Origin: DASQPR01 sp963727415
GTDB taxonomy: Bacteria > Actinomycetota > Actinomycetes > Mycobacteriales > Micromonosporaceae
Assembly: GCA_963727415.1 (NCBI GenBank)
Contig: CAVSGF010000002.1
Location: 1,240,001-1,304,000, forward strand
DNA: 64,000 nt
Direction of reading: 5' to 3'
Shown: positions 47,599-56,167 of the stretch, in pieces
Position numbering within the stretch: the stretch's first letter is position 1
Layout of the letters: each line of letters begins with the position of its first letter
The notes under the pieces: model-generated
What the model saw: the letters and a program-made list of their open reading frames with translations, nothing else
Databases searched by the model: none
What the model was told of the DNA's origin: nothing
Position numbers and translations under genes: made by a program

Positions 47599-48979
47599 CG
47601 AAGCCAGCACGGCGGGTTATCAGTTCGTGATCGCCGCGCCATGGCTGCCTATCGCCGACGCGCCGCCACGATGGTCGAGCAGCGCCGGCAGCGCGGCCCG
47701 TACCCTGCGCTCGGTCGCGGCTGAGCGCGACGGCGCCTGGGTGGGCTGCACCACCGCGGAGGCCCCGAACGTGTCCCCGCTCGACCGCGTCTGGGTGCAC
47801 CCGGTCGAGGTTGAGCCGGAGGATGCCGAGGGCTACCTGAGCCACTGCAACCGCACCTTGACCCCGCTCTACCAGGACGGTGGTCAGCTGCCCCGGTTCG
47901 AGAAGGGCTGGCGGGACTCGTTTCGCAACGTCAATCGTCAGGTCGCCGCCACCGCGGCCAGCATCGCCGCGCCCGGCGCGACCGTCTGGGTTCAGGGTCA
48001 CCACCTGCAACTCGCCCCCGCATACCTGCGCCGCCACCGCCCCGACGTCCGGATCGGCTTCTACCTGCACAGCGCGTTCCCCCCAGCTGAGCGGTTCCGG
48101 CAACTGCCGATGCGGGACCAGGTCATCGACAGCCTCATGTCCGCGGACCTGATCGGCTTCCCAGACCAGCGGTCGGCGGCCCGGTTCGCCGAGGTCGCCG
48201 CCTTCGGCCGCGACGACACCCAACGGCACGCCGACGGCCGGCGCGTGCGGGTCGGCGTGTTTCCTCCGGCCATCGACGCGACCACGATCGCCAAGCTGGC
48301 GATCCGCAGCGACGTGATCGCCACCACTGGCCGGATGCGGGCCAATCTCGGCCACCCCAGCCTGGTGCTGTTGTCGGTGGGAACACCGGATGACACGGCC
48401 GGCACCGCGGCGCGGCTGCAGGCGTACGCCGAACTGATCGCCAGTGGCCGCCTGGACCCGGCCCAGACCGTCCTGATCCACGTGGCCAGCTGTGGAGACA
48501 GCGTGGACGACTGCGGCCGCGAGGAACTCGACCGGCAGGTGGCCCGGATCAACGGCGACCACGCGACCATCGGTCACCCGGTCGTCCAGTACCTGCATCG
48601 CGAACTCGACCTGACCGACCTGGTCGCGCTCTACCGGACCGCCGACGTCATGCTGGCTACCCCGCTGCGTCACGGCCCGTCACTCGCCGCTCACGAGTAC
48701 GTGGCCACGCGTACCGAGAACACCGGAACGGTCATCCTGTCCGAATTCGCGGCGACCGACGCGCTTGCCGACGCGACCATCGTCAACCCCTACGACAGCG
48801 ACGCGCTTGCCCACGCCATCCTCGCCGTCGAGCCGCACTGCCGCGAGGCGAGTGATGCCATGCGCCGGATGCGTCACCGGCTTCACCACTACGACACCGA
48901 GACCTGGGCGGAGGACTATCTGGCAGCACTAGACTCGGCGGCCACCGACGACCCGACGGTCCTGCGAGGCGCCCGATGA
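47585..48979 (+). CDS. GT20 (OtsA-like) protein lacking key catalytic residues
   Basis: A 464-residue GT-B-fold protein related to trehalose-6-phosphate synthase: WVQGHHLQLAPAYLRR, GFYLHSAFPPAERF and TPLRHGPSLAAHEYVA align with OtsA. Residues essential in E. coli OtsA are replaced: Asp130 by Gly138, Arg262 by Thr267, Lys267 by Ala272 (SVGTPDDTAG for the usual SVxRLDYxKG), Asp361 by His363, Lys368 by His370; only the Glu369 equivalent remains. Trehalose-6-phosphate synthesis is therefore unlikely, and a regulatory or altered role is inferred. ATG 47585 has GAGGT 6 nt upstream. It overlaps the STAS gene before it and the unknown gene after it (ATGA). Confidence 0.87.
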   Translation: MSVRNEASTAGYQFVIAAPWLPIADAPPRWSSSAGSAARTLRSVAAERDGAWVGCTTAEAPNVSPLDRVWVHPVEVEPEDAEGYLSHCNRTLTPLYQDGGQLPRFEKGWRDSFRNVNRQVAATAASIAAPGATVWVQGHHLQLAPAYLRRHRPDVRIGFYLHSAFPPAERFRQLPMRDQVIDSLMSADLIGFPDQRSAARFAEVAAFGRDDTQRHADGRRVRVGVFPPAIDATTIAKLAIRSDVIATTGRMRANLGHPSLVLLSVGTPDDTAGTAARLQAYAELIASGRLDPAQTVLIHVASCGDSVDDCGREELDRQVARINGDHATIGHPVVQYLHRELDLTDLVALYRTADVMLATPLRHGPSLAAHEYVATRTENTGTVILSEFAATDALADATIVNPYDSDALAHAILAVEPHCREASDAMRRMRHRLHHYDTETWAEDYLAALDSAATDDPTVLRGAR

Positions 48980-49404
48980 ATGCGCTTCCTCAGCGGTACC
49001 TCCGCGATGACCCATACGGCAACACCTCCGACCACCACCGGGTGTGCCGTCCGGCGATAGACCGGAACACCGCGATCGCCCGCGCGATAGCGTCGCTGCC
49101 GCCGGTTCGCGGGGTGCGCCGGTGGCGGTACCTCGATGTCGTGCGCGCCGGTGCGGTATGGCTCTGCGCGCTGCACAGCCGGCACGCGATACACATGATC
49201 GCGGTCGACGCCTTCACCGGTACGGTTCGCGAGCGGGTGCACCACCCACGGCAGTACGGCGCGCCCATGCCGACGTCGAGCCGGCTGGTACATCGCATCG
49301 GTGATGTCGAGGTCGACGGTAGCCGTCCGACCACGGTTATGACCCGGGCGCGGCGCCGGCCGGTCAATCTCACCCGGCCGCCCCGGCGGCGTCCCCGCGG
49401 CTGA
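48976..49404 (+). CDS. Uncharacterised basic protein, 142 aa
   Basis: ATG 48976 overlaps the OtsA-like stop (ATGA). The central part (about 40-110) reads as a mixed alpha/beta segment (YLDVVRAGAVWLCALHSRHA, IHMIAVDAFTGTVRERV), and the C-terminus is Arg/Pro rich. Codon choice favours G/C in third positions like its neighbours, supporting a real gene. No domain recognised and no signal or membrane segment. It is last in the STAS/OtsA-like operon and followed by a strong hairpin. Confidence 0.62.
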   Translation: MNALPQRYLRDDPYGNTSDHHRVCRPAIDRNTAIARAIASLPPVRGVRRWRYLDVVRAGAVWLCALHSRHAIHMIAVDAFTGTVRERVHHPRQYGAPMPTSSRLVHRIGDVEVDGSRPTTVMTRARRRPVNLTRPPRRRPRG

Positions 49405-49452
49405 GGGCGGTTCGCCACCCTGCCGGTCGCCGGGCCGGCCATGGTGCAGGAC

Positions 49453-49493
49453 TCGGGGCCGTTACCGGGCTGAGAAGCCAGTAACGGCCCCGA
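49453..49493. terminator. Strong hairpin between convergent genes
   Basis: tcggggccgttac (49453-49465) pairs perfectly with gtaacggccccga (49481-49493), with a further GGCT/AGCC pairing in the 15-nt loop. It lies between the OtsA-like operon (+) and the ABC-2 permease (-). Confidence 0.85.
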
Positions 49494-49507
49494 TGATGTG
49501 CGCCGGC

Positions 49508-51091
49508 TCAGGCGGCGTCGCGTCGGCGGAAGGCCGCCAGGCCGGTTCCGCCGAGCCCGATCGCGATGGCGGTGAGCCAGATGACCGGGGTCGAGCTGAA
49601 CCCGCCACCGGGCAGTTTCGGCGCGTGCGCGAACGGCGACACGTCAAGCAGCCACTGGCTCAGGCCGAGCACCTCGCCCACCTCGAGGATCACCAGGCAT
49701 GCGGCCAGCGCTGCCCAGGCGAGGCCGGACAGCCTCGGCGCCAGCCCGAACAGCGCCACACCCAGGCCGGCGAGGATCCAGGCCGCGGGTGCCTGCACCA
49801 TCGCGGCGACGAGGAGCCGGCCCGCCTCACCGGCGGTGTCGTGGACCTGAGACCCGTACGCCAGGCCCGCGCCGGTGCCGGTGAGCGCCAGCAGGACGGC
49901 CGTGCCGCCCACGGCGAGCACGATATGTGACAGCGCCCACCGGATCCGGCCGGTACGCGTCGCGAGCAGCGGTTCCAGGCGTCCTGACGTTTCCTCCGCA
50001 CGCATCCGCAACGTTGACTGGACGGCGAAGGCGGCCACGATCAGTCCGGTTATGCTCAGGCAGGCGGCCAGGTACGCGTCGACCAGCGCCTGGTCGCCAC
50101 CCAGTCGGGTCAGGATGTCGGTCAGCTGCTTGTTGTCGACCTGCGCGGAGGCGATGCCCTCGGCGGCGCCGCCGAGGACGGCGCCCCACACGGCCATCCC
50201 GACCATCCAACTGATGATCGTCCCGCGCTGCAGGCGCCAGGCCAGGCTGAACGCGCCGGTGAGCCGGGCCGTGCCGGCGGGTCCGGGGCGCTGCGGCATC
50301 AGGCCGAAGCCGAGATCGCGCCGCCCGTTGAGGGCGAATGCCGCGCCGGCCGCGAGGACCGCGAGTGCGATCGGCGCCAGCAGTACCCACCATCGATCGC
50401 CGGCGAACGCCTCGGCCCGCATGCCCCAGCCGACCGGTGACAGCCAGGACATCCACGTCGGCCCGGTGTCGCCAACCGCCCGGAGCAGGTATGCCACTCC
50501 GAGCGCCGCGATCGCCATGCCGGAGGCCGTTCGGGCGCTCTCGGTGAGCTGGGCGGTGATCGCGCCGATACCAGCGAACACCAGTCCGGTGGCGGTGATC
50601 GCCACGGCCATCAGGAGTGATCCGTCGGCCGGCTGCCCGGCGGCAAGGAGGCCGAGCGCCGCTATCACTCCGATGCCGAGGTTGGCGATCGTCGCGGTGT
50701 TCACCGAGGCGGCCAACGGCGCCTGCCGGCCGACCACGCCGGCCCCGAGCAATTCCAGGCGGCCGGCCTCTTCCTCGGCCCGGCTGTGCCGGACAACGGT
50801 CAGGATCCCCATCAGCGCCACCAGGATGAGCTCGGTGGCCATCAGCTTCCAGGCGGTCAGGGCACCGATCGAGCCGCCGGCGAACAGCGGCCCGTTCAGG
50901 GCGACCAGCGACGGGTTGCTGATCACCCCGGAGACCTGTTCGAGTGCGGATGGGGTGGGATAGAGCTTGCGGTACTGCGCGGCGGTGATGGCCGGGAGCA
51001 GGCCGAGCACCAGCACCCACACCGACAATCGGACCCGATCCAGGCGGAATGCGAGCCGGGTCAGCGCGGCGGTGCCGGTCCAGGCGCTCAT
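49508..51091 (-). CDS. ABC-2 type exporter membrane subunit
   Basis: A 527-residue protein with about 12 hydrophobic helices in two similar halves; VRHSRAEEEAGRLELLGAG in the first and LRMRAEETSGRLEPLLATRT in the second are the paired cytoplasmic loops of the polyketide-antibiotic exporter group. ATG 51091 overlaps the ATPase stop (ATGA), so the two make one exporter. Substrate unknown; drug or lipid export is typical. A divergent regulator suggests inducible expression. Confidence 0.88.
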   Translation of the reverse strand: MSAWTGTAALTRLAFRLDRVRLSVWVLVLGLLPAITAAQYRKLYPTPSALEQVSGVISNPSLVALNGPLFAGGSIGALTAWKLMATELILVALMGILTVVRHSRAEEEAGRLELLGAGVVGRQAPLAASVNTATIANLGIGVIAALGLLAAGQPADGSLLMAVAITATGLVFAGIGAITAQLTESARTASGMAIAALGVAYLLRAVGDTGPTWMSWLSPVGWGMRAEAFAGDRWWVLLAPIALAVLAAGAAFALNGRRDLGFGLMPQRPGPAGTARLTGAFSLAWRLQRGTIISWMVGMAVWGAVLGGAAEGIASAQVDNKQLTDILTRLGGDQALVDAYLAACLSITGLIVAAFAVQSTLRMRAEETSGRLEPLLATRTGRIRWALSHIVLAVGGTAVLLALTGTGAGLAYGSQVHDTAGEAGRLLVAAMVQAPAAWILAGLGVALFGLAPRLSGLAWAALAACLVILEVGEVLGLSQWLLDVSPFAHAPKLPGGGFSSTPVIWLTAIAIGLGGTGLAAFRRRDAA

Positions 51092-51984
51092 GCCGACACC
51101 AGTTCGGCCTGGTAGTGGCGGAGGAACAACTCCTCCAGTGTCGGTGGCTGGCTGAGCAGGGATCGCACTCCCAGCGATGTCAGATGCGCCAGTACACCGT
51201 CGAGATGATCGTTGTCGACGTCGAACCGAACGCGACTGTGATCGATCGCGACCTCATGCACTCCGGGCAGGTCGGCCAGCGCGGTCGGCGGGGCCGCCAG
51301 TTCGGCCACGATGGACGTACGGGACAGGTGCCGCATCTCGGCGAGGGTGCCGGTGTCGACAACGCGGCCGGCGCGGATGATGCTCACCCGATCGCACAGC
51401 GCCTCCACCTCGGCCAGGATGTGGCTGGATAGCAGCACCGTCCGGCCGTTGTCGCGTTCTTCGTTCACGCATTCGCGGAACGCCGCCTCCATCAGCGGGT
51501 CGAGTCCCGATGTCGGCTCGTCCAGCAGCAGCAGCTCCACGTCGGAGGCCAGCGCCGCGACCAGGGCCACCTTCTGCCGGTTGCCCTTCGAGTAGGTGCG
51601 TCCCTTCTTCGTCGGATCGAGTTCGAATCGTTCGAGCAGCCGCGCCCGCCGCTTGGCATCGAGACCGCCACGCATGCGGCCAAGCAGATCGATGACCTCG
51701 CCGCCGGTCAGGTTGGGCCAGAGCGTGACGTCGCCGGGCACGTACGCGAGGCGGCGGTGCAGCGTGGCGGTTTCGCGCCACGGGTCGCCGCCGAGAAGGC
51801 GTGCGGTGCCCGCGTCGGCTCGAAGCAGGCCCAGCAGGATGCGGATCGTAGTGGACTTGCCGGCACCGTTGGGCCCAAGGAAGCCGTGGACCTCACCGAT
51901 GCGGACGGTGAGATCGACACCGTCCAGCGCCCGGGTTCGGCCGAAGGTCTTGATCAGTCCGGAAACCTCAATCGCGTCACTCAC
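51088..51984 (-). CDS. ABC transporter ATP-binding subunit
   Basis: A 298-residue NBD of the DrrA/CcmA type: GFLGPNGAGKSTTIRILLGL (Walker A), KGNRQKVALVAAL (degenerate signature region, SKGNRQK for LSGGQ), LLLLDEPTSGLDPL (Walker B) and SSHILAEVEAL (H-loop). The C-terminal 80 residues form the accessory domain of this group. It energises the permease encoded immediately downstream with an ATGA overlap. The GbsR-like regulator gene lies on the opposite strand across a 123-bp gap. Confidence 0.92.
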   Translation of the reverse strand: MSDAIEVSGLIKTFGRTRALDGVDLTVRIGEVHGFLGPNGAGKSTTIRILLGLLRADAGTARLLGGDPWRETATLHRRLAYVPGDVTLWPNLTGGEVIDLLGRMRGGLDAKRRARLLERFELDPTKKGRTYSKGNRQKVALVAALASDVELLLLDEPTSGLDPLMEAAFRECVNEERDNGRTVLLSSHILAEVEALCDRVSIIRAGRVVDTGTLAEMRHLSRTSIVAELAAPPTALADLPGVHEVAIDHSRVRFDVDNDHLDGVLAHLTSLGVRSLLSQPPTLEELFLRHYQAELVSA

Positions 51985-52004
51985 AAGGCGGACGCTACAC
52001 CAAT

Positions 52005-52020
52005 TTCACAAATTCGTGAA
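52005..52020. promoter_or_regulatory. Operator candidate TTCAC-N6-GTGAA
   Basis: A perfect 5-bp inverted repeat in an AT-rich patch (51999-52040), 21-36 bp before the ABC ATPase start, in the gap shared with the divergent winged-helix regulator. Likely regulator-binding site over the exporter promoter. Confidence 0.5.
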
Positions 52021-52107
52021 TGTTCTAAATGATGATAGGGTGACTCTGGATGAGCGCCCAGAGTGCTGGGGATGCGTCCGCGAAGCGACGAGAGCAGGAG
52101 GGAGCCA

Positions 52108-52623
52108 GTGGCCGACGACCGGGACCCGGCAGCCGTGGAGCGGTTCGTCGAGCGATTCACGCAGGTGCTCGTGGACGCCGGCATGCCTCGCACCCCCTCC
52201 CGGATCTTCGTCGTCCTGCTCGCTACCGACTCCGGTCGCCGGACCGCCGCGGAACTCGCCGCCATGGTGCAGGCAAGCCCGGCGGCGATCTCCGGCGGGG
52301 TGCGTTACCTGGCGCAACTCGGCATGGTTCGCCGGGGCCGCGAGGCCGGCTCGCGCCGCGACCACTTCAGCGTCGCCGACGATGTCTGGTACCAGTCGAT
52401 CACCCAGCGCGAGCAGCTGATGGACCGATGGGTGGCGGCATTGCGCGACGGCGCCGAGGCGCTGGGGGAGTCCAGCGCGGCCGGCGAGCGGTCCGCCGAG
52501 TCGGCGGAGTTCTTCGAGTTCGTGCGGGAGCAGCTGAAGCTGACCATGGAGCGCTGGAGGGTACACAAGGCCGGCAGTGGCCAGGTCACCCTCAGCGATC
52601 CGGCCCGTCCAGCCGCAAGCTGA
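52108..52623 (+). CDS. GbsR/MarR-like winged-helix regulator of the ABC exporter
   Basis: A 171-residue protein. An N-terminal helix (ERFVERFTQVLVDAGMPRTP), then a winged HTH: GRRTAAELAAMVQASPAAIS and YLAQLGMVRRGREAGSRRDH, ending in a long helical dimerisation part. GTG 52108 has GGAGGGAG 5 nt upstream. It is divergent from the ABC-2 exporter genes, the usual arrangement for a repressor of an adjacent efflux pump. The 3' end overlaps the antisense RsbW-like gene by 32 bp. Confidence 0.88.
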   Translation: MADDRDPAAVERFVERFTQVLVDAGMPRTPSRIFVVLLATDSGRRTAAELAAMVQASPAAISGGVRYLAQLGMVRRGREAGSRRDHFSVADDVWYQSITQREQLMDRWVAALRDGAEALGESSAAGERSAESAEFFEFVREQLKLTMERWRVHKAGSGQVTLSDPARPAAS

Positions 52624-53032
52624 CGGTTACCTTGGAGCCGCCCGCGATCGGATTCTCCACGGTCATCGTGTCCGCGTAGGTCAGCACCAGCCACAGGCCC
52701 CGGCCACCGGACGCGTTCGGTTGGGGCCGCTCCGGCGACGGCCGGTGCGGTATGCCGGGGCCGTCATCGGTCACCTCGCAAACGATCTCGCCGCTCGCGG
52801 TCCACAGCCGTAACCGGCCGGTGCCGCCGCCGTGCCGGATGGTGTTGGAGACCAGTTCCGAGACCATCAATACCAGATCGCCGATCCGGTCCGCGCTGAG
52901 TGAGGTGTTGTCGGCATGGGCACCGACCGTGCGCCGCACGGCGTATAGGTCCTTCTCCTCGAACCGGAGGTCGAGGAGAAGGTCGCCAGCCGCCTGACGA
53001 GCCGTGCGGCCTGGTTCGGCGCTACCCGGCAT
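52592..53032 (-). CDS. RsbW-like anti-sigma ATPase
   Basis: A 146-residue HATPase_c_2 protein: LVLMVSELVSNTIRHGGG (N-box), DDGPGIPHR (G1) and GGRGLWLVLTYAD (G2). It could act as a serine kinase on a STAS antagonist and hold a sigma factor. ATG 53032 overlaps the upstream MEDS-STAS gene by 11 bp, so kinase and likely antagonist are made together. Confidence 0.88.
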   Translation of the reverse strand: MPGSAEPGRTARQAAGDLLLDLRFEEKDLYAVRRTVGAHADNTSLSADRIGDLVLMVSELVSNTIRHGGGTGRLRLWTASGEIVCEVTDDGPGIPHRPSPERPQPNASGGRGLWLVLTYADTMTVENPIAGGSKVTVSLRLDGPDR

Positions 53033-53891
53033 CGATGACCACCAACTCGGCGCCGGACAGGTCGGACATGCCCAGCGCTCGGAACACCTTGCCGGCCTGG
53101 GTCCGGCAGCGCACGGTCATCCGCTGGCCGGGCTGGACGCTGGCAGCGCACTGCATCAGGACGCCGGCGGCGCTGCCGTCGGTGAATGTCAGCCCGGTGA
53201 GGTTGACGTGCAGGTGGTCATCGACGGCGAGCGTTTCGGTGAGGGCGCGGCCGAGCGGTTCGACCTGGCGGTAGTCGATCTCGCCGGAGACGCGCACCCC
53301 GTTCGGCTGGTTCTGCCGGCAGATGCGAAGCAGCGCGTCGCTGTAGCAGGTGGCGGCGGCGAGGGCGTACGCGTGGGCGGTAGCGGCGCTGGCCAGGCTG
53401 ACGCTGTCGAAGCACTGCCGGTCGTACTGGCAGACCGACGTCGCCCGGGTCTTGGCCAGCAACCGGCTGACCTCCCGCTCGTACGTCCACAACCGCTCCA
53501 GCCCAACGACCGGCCGCAGCGCCCAGCACATGTCACTGGTGATCCACAGGCCGTCGAAGCCGTCGGCGGCCGCCGACGACGCCTGCCGGGACAGCGCGGC
53601 GATCATCTGGTCGGCGGCGAACGAACCGCCGGCGAGGAACGTCTCGGCGGTGCTCAGCACCCGCATCTGTCCGGCCGATGTGGCATCGGTCACGGGCAGC
53701 CCCCGATCGCTCAGCTCGGCCGTCAGGGCGGACTGCGACAATGCGTCGGTCAGGCACAGCACCCGGCGCCGTGCCCGCAGTCCATGACGGACGAAGGCGG
53801 CGACCACGTCGAGGCGCTCCTCACTGTCGGTGAAGGTGAGGCATGCGTGGTCGCCGGGACGCAAGTCCGATACGTCGGACGCTTCTGCCAC
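53022..53891 (-). CDS. MEDS-domain sensor fused to STAS domain
   Basis: A 289-residue protein. Residues about 1-185 form a MEDS/DcmR-type sensory domain: LRPGDHACLTFTDSEERLDV, RRRVLCLTD, and ATSVCQYDRQCF near its end. A STAS domain follows (about 190-289): GVRVSGEIDYRQVEPLGRAL and VNLTGLTFTDGSAAGVLMQC, with Asp-Gly-Ser at the usual phosphorylation loop. Probably an anti-sigma antagonist whose state is set by a ligand or redox signal sensed by MEDS. It is coupled to the RsbW-like gene downstream. Confidence 0.87.
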   Translation of the reverse strand: MAEASDVSDLRPGDHACLTFTDSEERLDVVAAFVRHGLRARRRVLCLTDALSQSALTAELSDRGLPVTDATSAGQMRVLSTAETFLAGGSFAADQMIAALSRQASSAAADGFDGLWITSDMCWALRPVVGLERLWTYEREVSRLLAKTRATSVCQYDRQCFDSVSLASAATAHAYALAAATCYSDALLRICRQNQPNGVRVSGEIDYRQVEPLGRALTETLAVDDHLHVNLTGLTFTDGSAAGVLMQCAASVQPGQRMTVRCRTQAGKVFRALGMSDLSGAELVVIDAG

Positions 53892-54231
53892 GGGCCCTCC
53901 TCGGATCCACGAACCGCGGTCAAGCCAAGATCCGCAGTCACGCTAGGCCGTGTCGCGGACCGGCGTCGCGCCCGCGCTCGTCGCCGCCCGCGGCAGCCGG
54001 CGGACCACCCCGTCCGGAGGCCCGCCTCCGATCCGGCCGCCGGTGCGGTCCGACTACCGCCGACGAGGCTGGGCGCCAGTCGCCGACCCAGCCGATACTG
54101 CAGCCCCGCAGATACCCGTCCCGGAGCGCCACCAAACCAGCGTGCGCCGGACATGCGGTCTCGAATCCCGCTGCCCCGCACCCGGATCGTCCGCGCCGCA
54201 ACGCCGTTGAGGTGCGGGCCCAAGATCCGGT
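53892..54231. other. 340-bp gap without a convincing gene
   Basis: It lies between the 3' end of the STAS gene and the start of the MEDS-STAS gene, both on the minus strand. Very GC-rich; short frames exist on both strands but are Arg/Pro-rich without domains or ribosome sites. It should hold the promoter of the MEDS-STAS/RsbW pair; no box stands out. Confidence 0.6.
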
Positions 54232-54582
54232 CTAGCGCGCCATCCGGTCGGTCGTCGGCTCCATCAGGCCGACGAGCGCGGCGTCGATGTGCTCGAAGAC
54301 GTCTGGCCCCGGCGCCGACGTGCCACCGAGCCGTGCGGTCACGTGGTCCGGCGCCGCGGACACGCAGATCCGCCGGCTGTGGGCGGCCGCCGCGACCGCG
54401 AGCGCCCGCAGGTGGTCCGCGATCATCGGATCGGCCATGGTCACCGATCTCATATCGATCACCACGTCGGGCATCGGCGCGTGTAGCGCGAGACGATCCC
54501 CGATGGCTGCCACGGTGTCTGTGGTGAACCGTCCGGACAGTCGCAGTACCAGCACGTCGCCGACCGCGTTCTCGTGGATCAC
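54232..54582 (-). CDS. STAS-domain protein
   Basis: About 116 residues: GDVLVLRLSGRFTTDTVAAI (first strands and helix), DVVIDMRSVTMADPMIADHL (the conserved Asp loop, with Asp-Pro in place of the phosphorylatable Asp-Ser), then SRRICVSAAPDHV and a C-terminal helix. The loss of Ser/Thr suggests it is not regulated by phosphorylation in the standard way. GTG 54582 is chosen because the in-frame extension to 54666 is Arg/Pro-rich and looks non-coding; neither has a good ribosome site. It lies near other partner-switching genes. Confidence 0.65.
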   Translation of the reverse strand: MIHENAVGDVLVLRLSGRFTTDTVAAIGDRLALHAPMPDVVIDMRSVTMADPMIADHLRALAVAAAAHSRRICVSAAPDHVTARLGGTSAPGPDVFEHIDAALVGLMEPTTDRMAR

Positions 54583-55084
54583 GAGACCGTCGGGCGGCGG
54601 GCCCGCCGGTTGATGCCGGGGCCGGAGCCGTTGGGCCTGGCGGTGGCGCGGCCGCTGGCGGGACACCGGCCCGGATTCCGGGCTGCCCGCCCCGATGGCT
54701 TCCTCGAAGATGATCCTGCTCCTCGGTTCGCCGCACCGGCGCGCCGTCGTGCGCGCTTCGGGCGCTTCTAGGTCGGGGGACCCGGCTCCGGCGGGTCAGC
54801 GACCGAACCGGGGTATCCCGGTCATAGGTCACTTGCCGGCATGCCCCGCTGTCATGCCTTGACCGTCGATTCGCTCGCGGCGGCATTCATCCGCTGCTCA
54901 CCCGGCCGATCCGAGCCAGATTTCGCAGCCTCGACACGGCACGTATCGGATGTGCTGCGGGGATGTGACAGTCTCATGACAACCGCCTGATCCGGACGGC
55001 TGCCTGGTGAATGCCGTGCGCTCCGAGCGGTCGGGTCCTCCGCCAGAGTGACCCAGCACCGGTAGCCCGGTGCAGGAGGCACGA
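54583..55084. other. Gene-free gap with a TGACA direct repeat
   Basis: About 500 bp between the STAS gene and the b561-like gene (both minus strand). The open frames here are shadows or Arg/Pro-rich. At 54965-54981 GTGACA-N5-ATGACA forms two half-sites 11 bp apart, resembling the box at 47082. The area around 54940-54980 is less GC-rich than its surroundings, as expected for a promoter. Confidence 0.5.
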
Positions 55085-55789
55085 CTACCGGTCGATCGAG
55101 TGTTGGGGCCGTGCCCGGGCGTGATCGAAGGGTTCGAAGTCGCTCCAACTGCTCGCCCGGGGCAGAGCCAGCGTCGCGGTGAGGGCAGCGATAGCGATCA
55201 CTAGCACCAGGACGGTGGCGCGGACCACACGGCCGGGTACGAATCGGGCGCGGGTGACGGTCAGGCGTGCCGCCGGGACGGCGCGACCGAGCACATGCAG
55301 GCCGGTCGAGCCTCCCCACAGTACGAACATGCCCTTGTGGATCATCAACACGCTGACCGGTCCGAGCCACGACGCTCGTGCCGACTCCGGGGTCATGAAG
55401 ATCAGCGCGAGACCTGAGCCCAGGACGCCGAGCGTCGTGGCCACAACGACCGGTCCGAGCAAGCGAAGCATCAGCGGGGGCGGTCCGGCCGCCCGGTACG
55501 GCCGGTGACCGAAGTAGTAGCGAACGATCCGCCAACTGGTCGTCGCGGTCTTGAGCAGCGCGGGCGGGATCAGCGCCACGCCGACGAACACATGCCACGA
55601 GATGAGCTGATGGACGTCGAGAAGCGTGATCAGTTCGGCGGCGAAGAGCACGAGGAGCACGATGCCGGTCCAAGCGGTCAGGCGAGCGTTGCCGGCCGGC
55701 CCGCCCGATCCGTCGATGACCGGATCGGTCCGGTGATTACGCCCGATCGCCTCGGCGACCGCGTCGTCGGCGACAGTGCGCAATTCCAT
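55085..55789 (-). CDS. Cytochrome b561-like / DUF4405-type membrane protein
   Basis: A 234-residue protein with about five hydrophobic helices. Helix-located His residues (ISWHVFVGVAL, MIHKGMFVLWGG, GLHVLGRAVP) are placed as possible axial ligands for b-type haem, as in b561-like electron carriers, but no haem motif is diagnostic. ATG 55789 has GGAGGT 5 nt upstream. It diverges from the first ferric-reductase-like gene, sharing a 378-bp promoter region, so a part in the same electron chain is plausible. The annotation as haem protein is inference. Confidence 0.68.
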   Translation of the reverse strand: MELRTVADDAVAEAIGRNHRTDPVIDGSGGPAGNARLTAWTGIVLLVLFAAELITLLDVHQLISWHVFVGVALIPPALLKTATTSWRIVRYYFGHRPYRAAGPPPLMLRLLGPVVVATTLGVLGSGLALIFMTPESARASWLGPVSVLMIHKGMFVLWGGSTGLHVLGRAVPAARLTVTRARFVPGRVVRATVLVLVIAIAALTATLALPRASSWSDFEPFDHARARPQHSIDR

Positions 55790-56167
55790 CAAGGACCTCC
55801 GTGCTCATGGAAGAACCGCCAGTCAGGCGGGCTCGACTATCGCCGGAGTTTCTTAGAGCCCTCGAAGGACCGGCTCCAGGCCTCGATCCGGCGTTGCCGG
55901 CGATCGGCCCGCTTACGTCGTGTCATCGGGAACACCGCGCTGTGTGACGGTCCGCCTCGCAGTGCGTCACTGGGGCATTACCGCTGGTAGAAAGCGGGAC
56001 ACGGTGGTGGCGAAATGCGATGGGTGGCTTAACAGCACGTGCCCGGATGGTTAAGAATTCCTTCGCTCGTTCGGTCTGATCCGGCTGGGCTATTCGTCTT
56101 AGAAAGCTCTGAGACGGGCCGTCCACGATCGACCCCGCAGACTCGACGACGGGAGCCGTTTCCCCCC
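55790..56167. promoter_or_regulatory. Divergent promoter region with CTTAGA-N5-CTGAGA box
   Basis: A 378-bp gene-free gap. At 56098-56114 CTTAGA-AAGCT-CTGAGA forms two 6-bp half-sites 11 bp apart, 54 bp before the reductase ATG. A lone CTTAGA lies at 55852-55857 near the b561-like gene. GTGACG-N15-CGTCAC (about 55942-55968) is a second inverted repeat. The same direct-repeat box recurs before the second reductase gene. Confidence 0.6.

Noticed and set aside
54852..55673. Open frame of 273 codons on the - strand
   Set aside because: Overlaps the b561-like gene in another frame. Arg/Pro-rich composition and no hydrophobic pattern or ribosome site.
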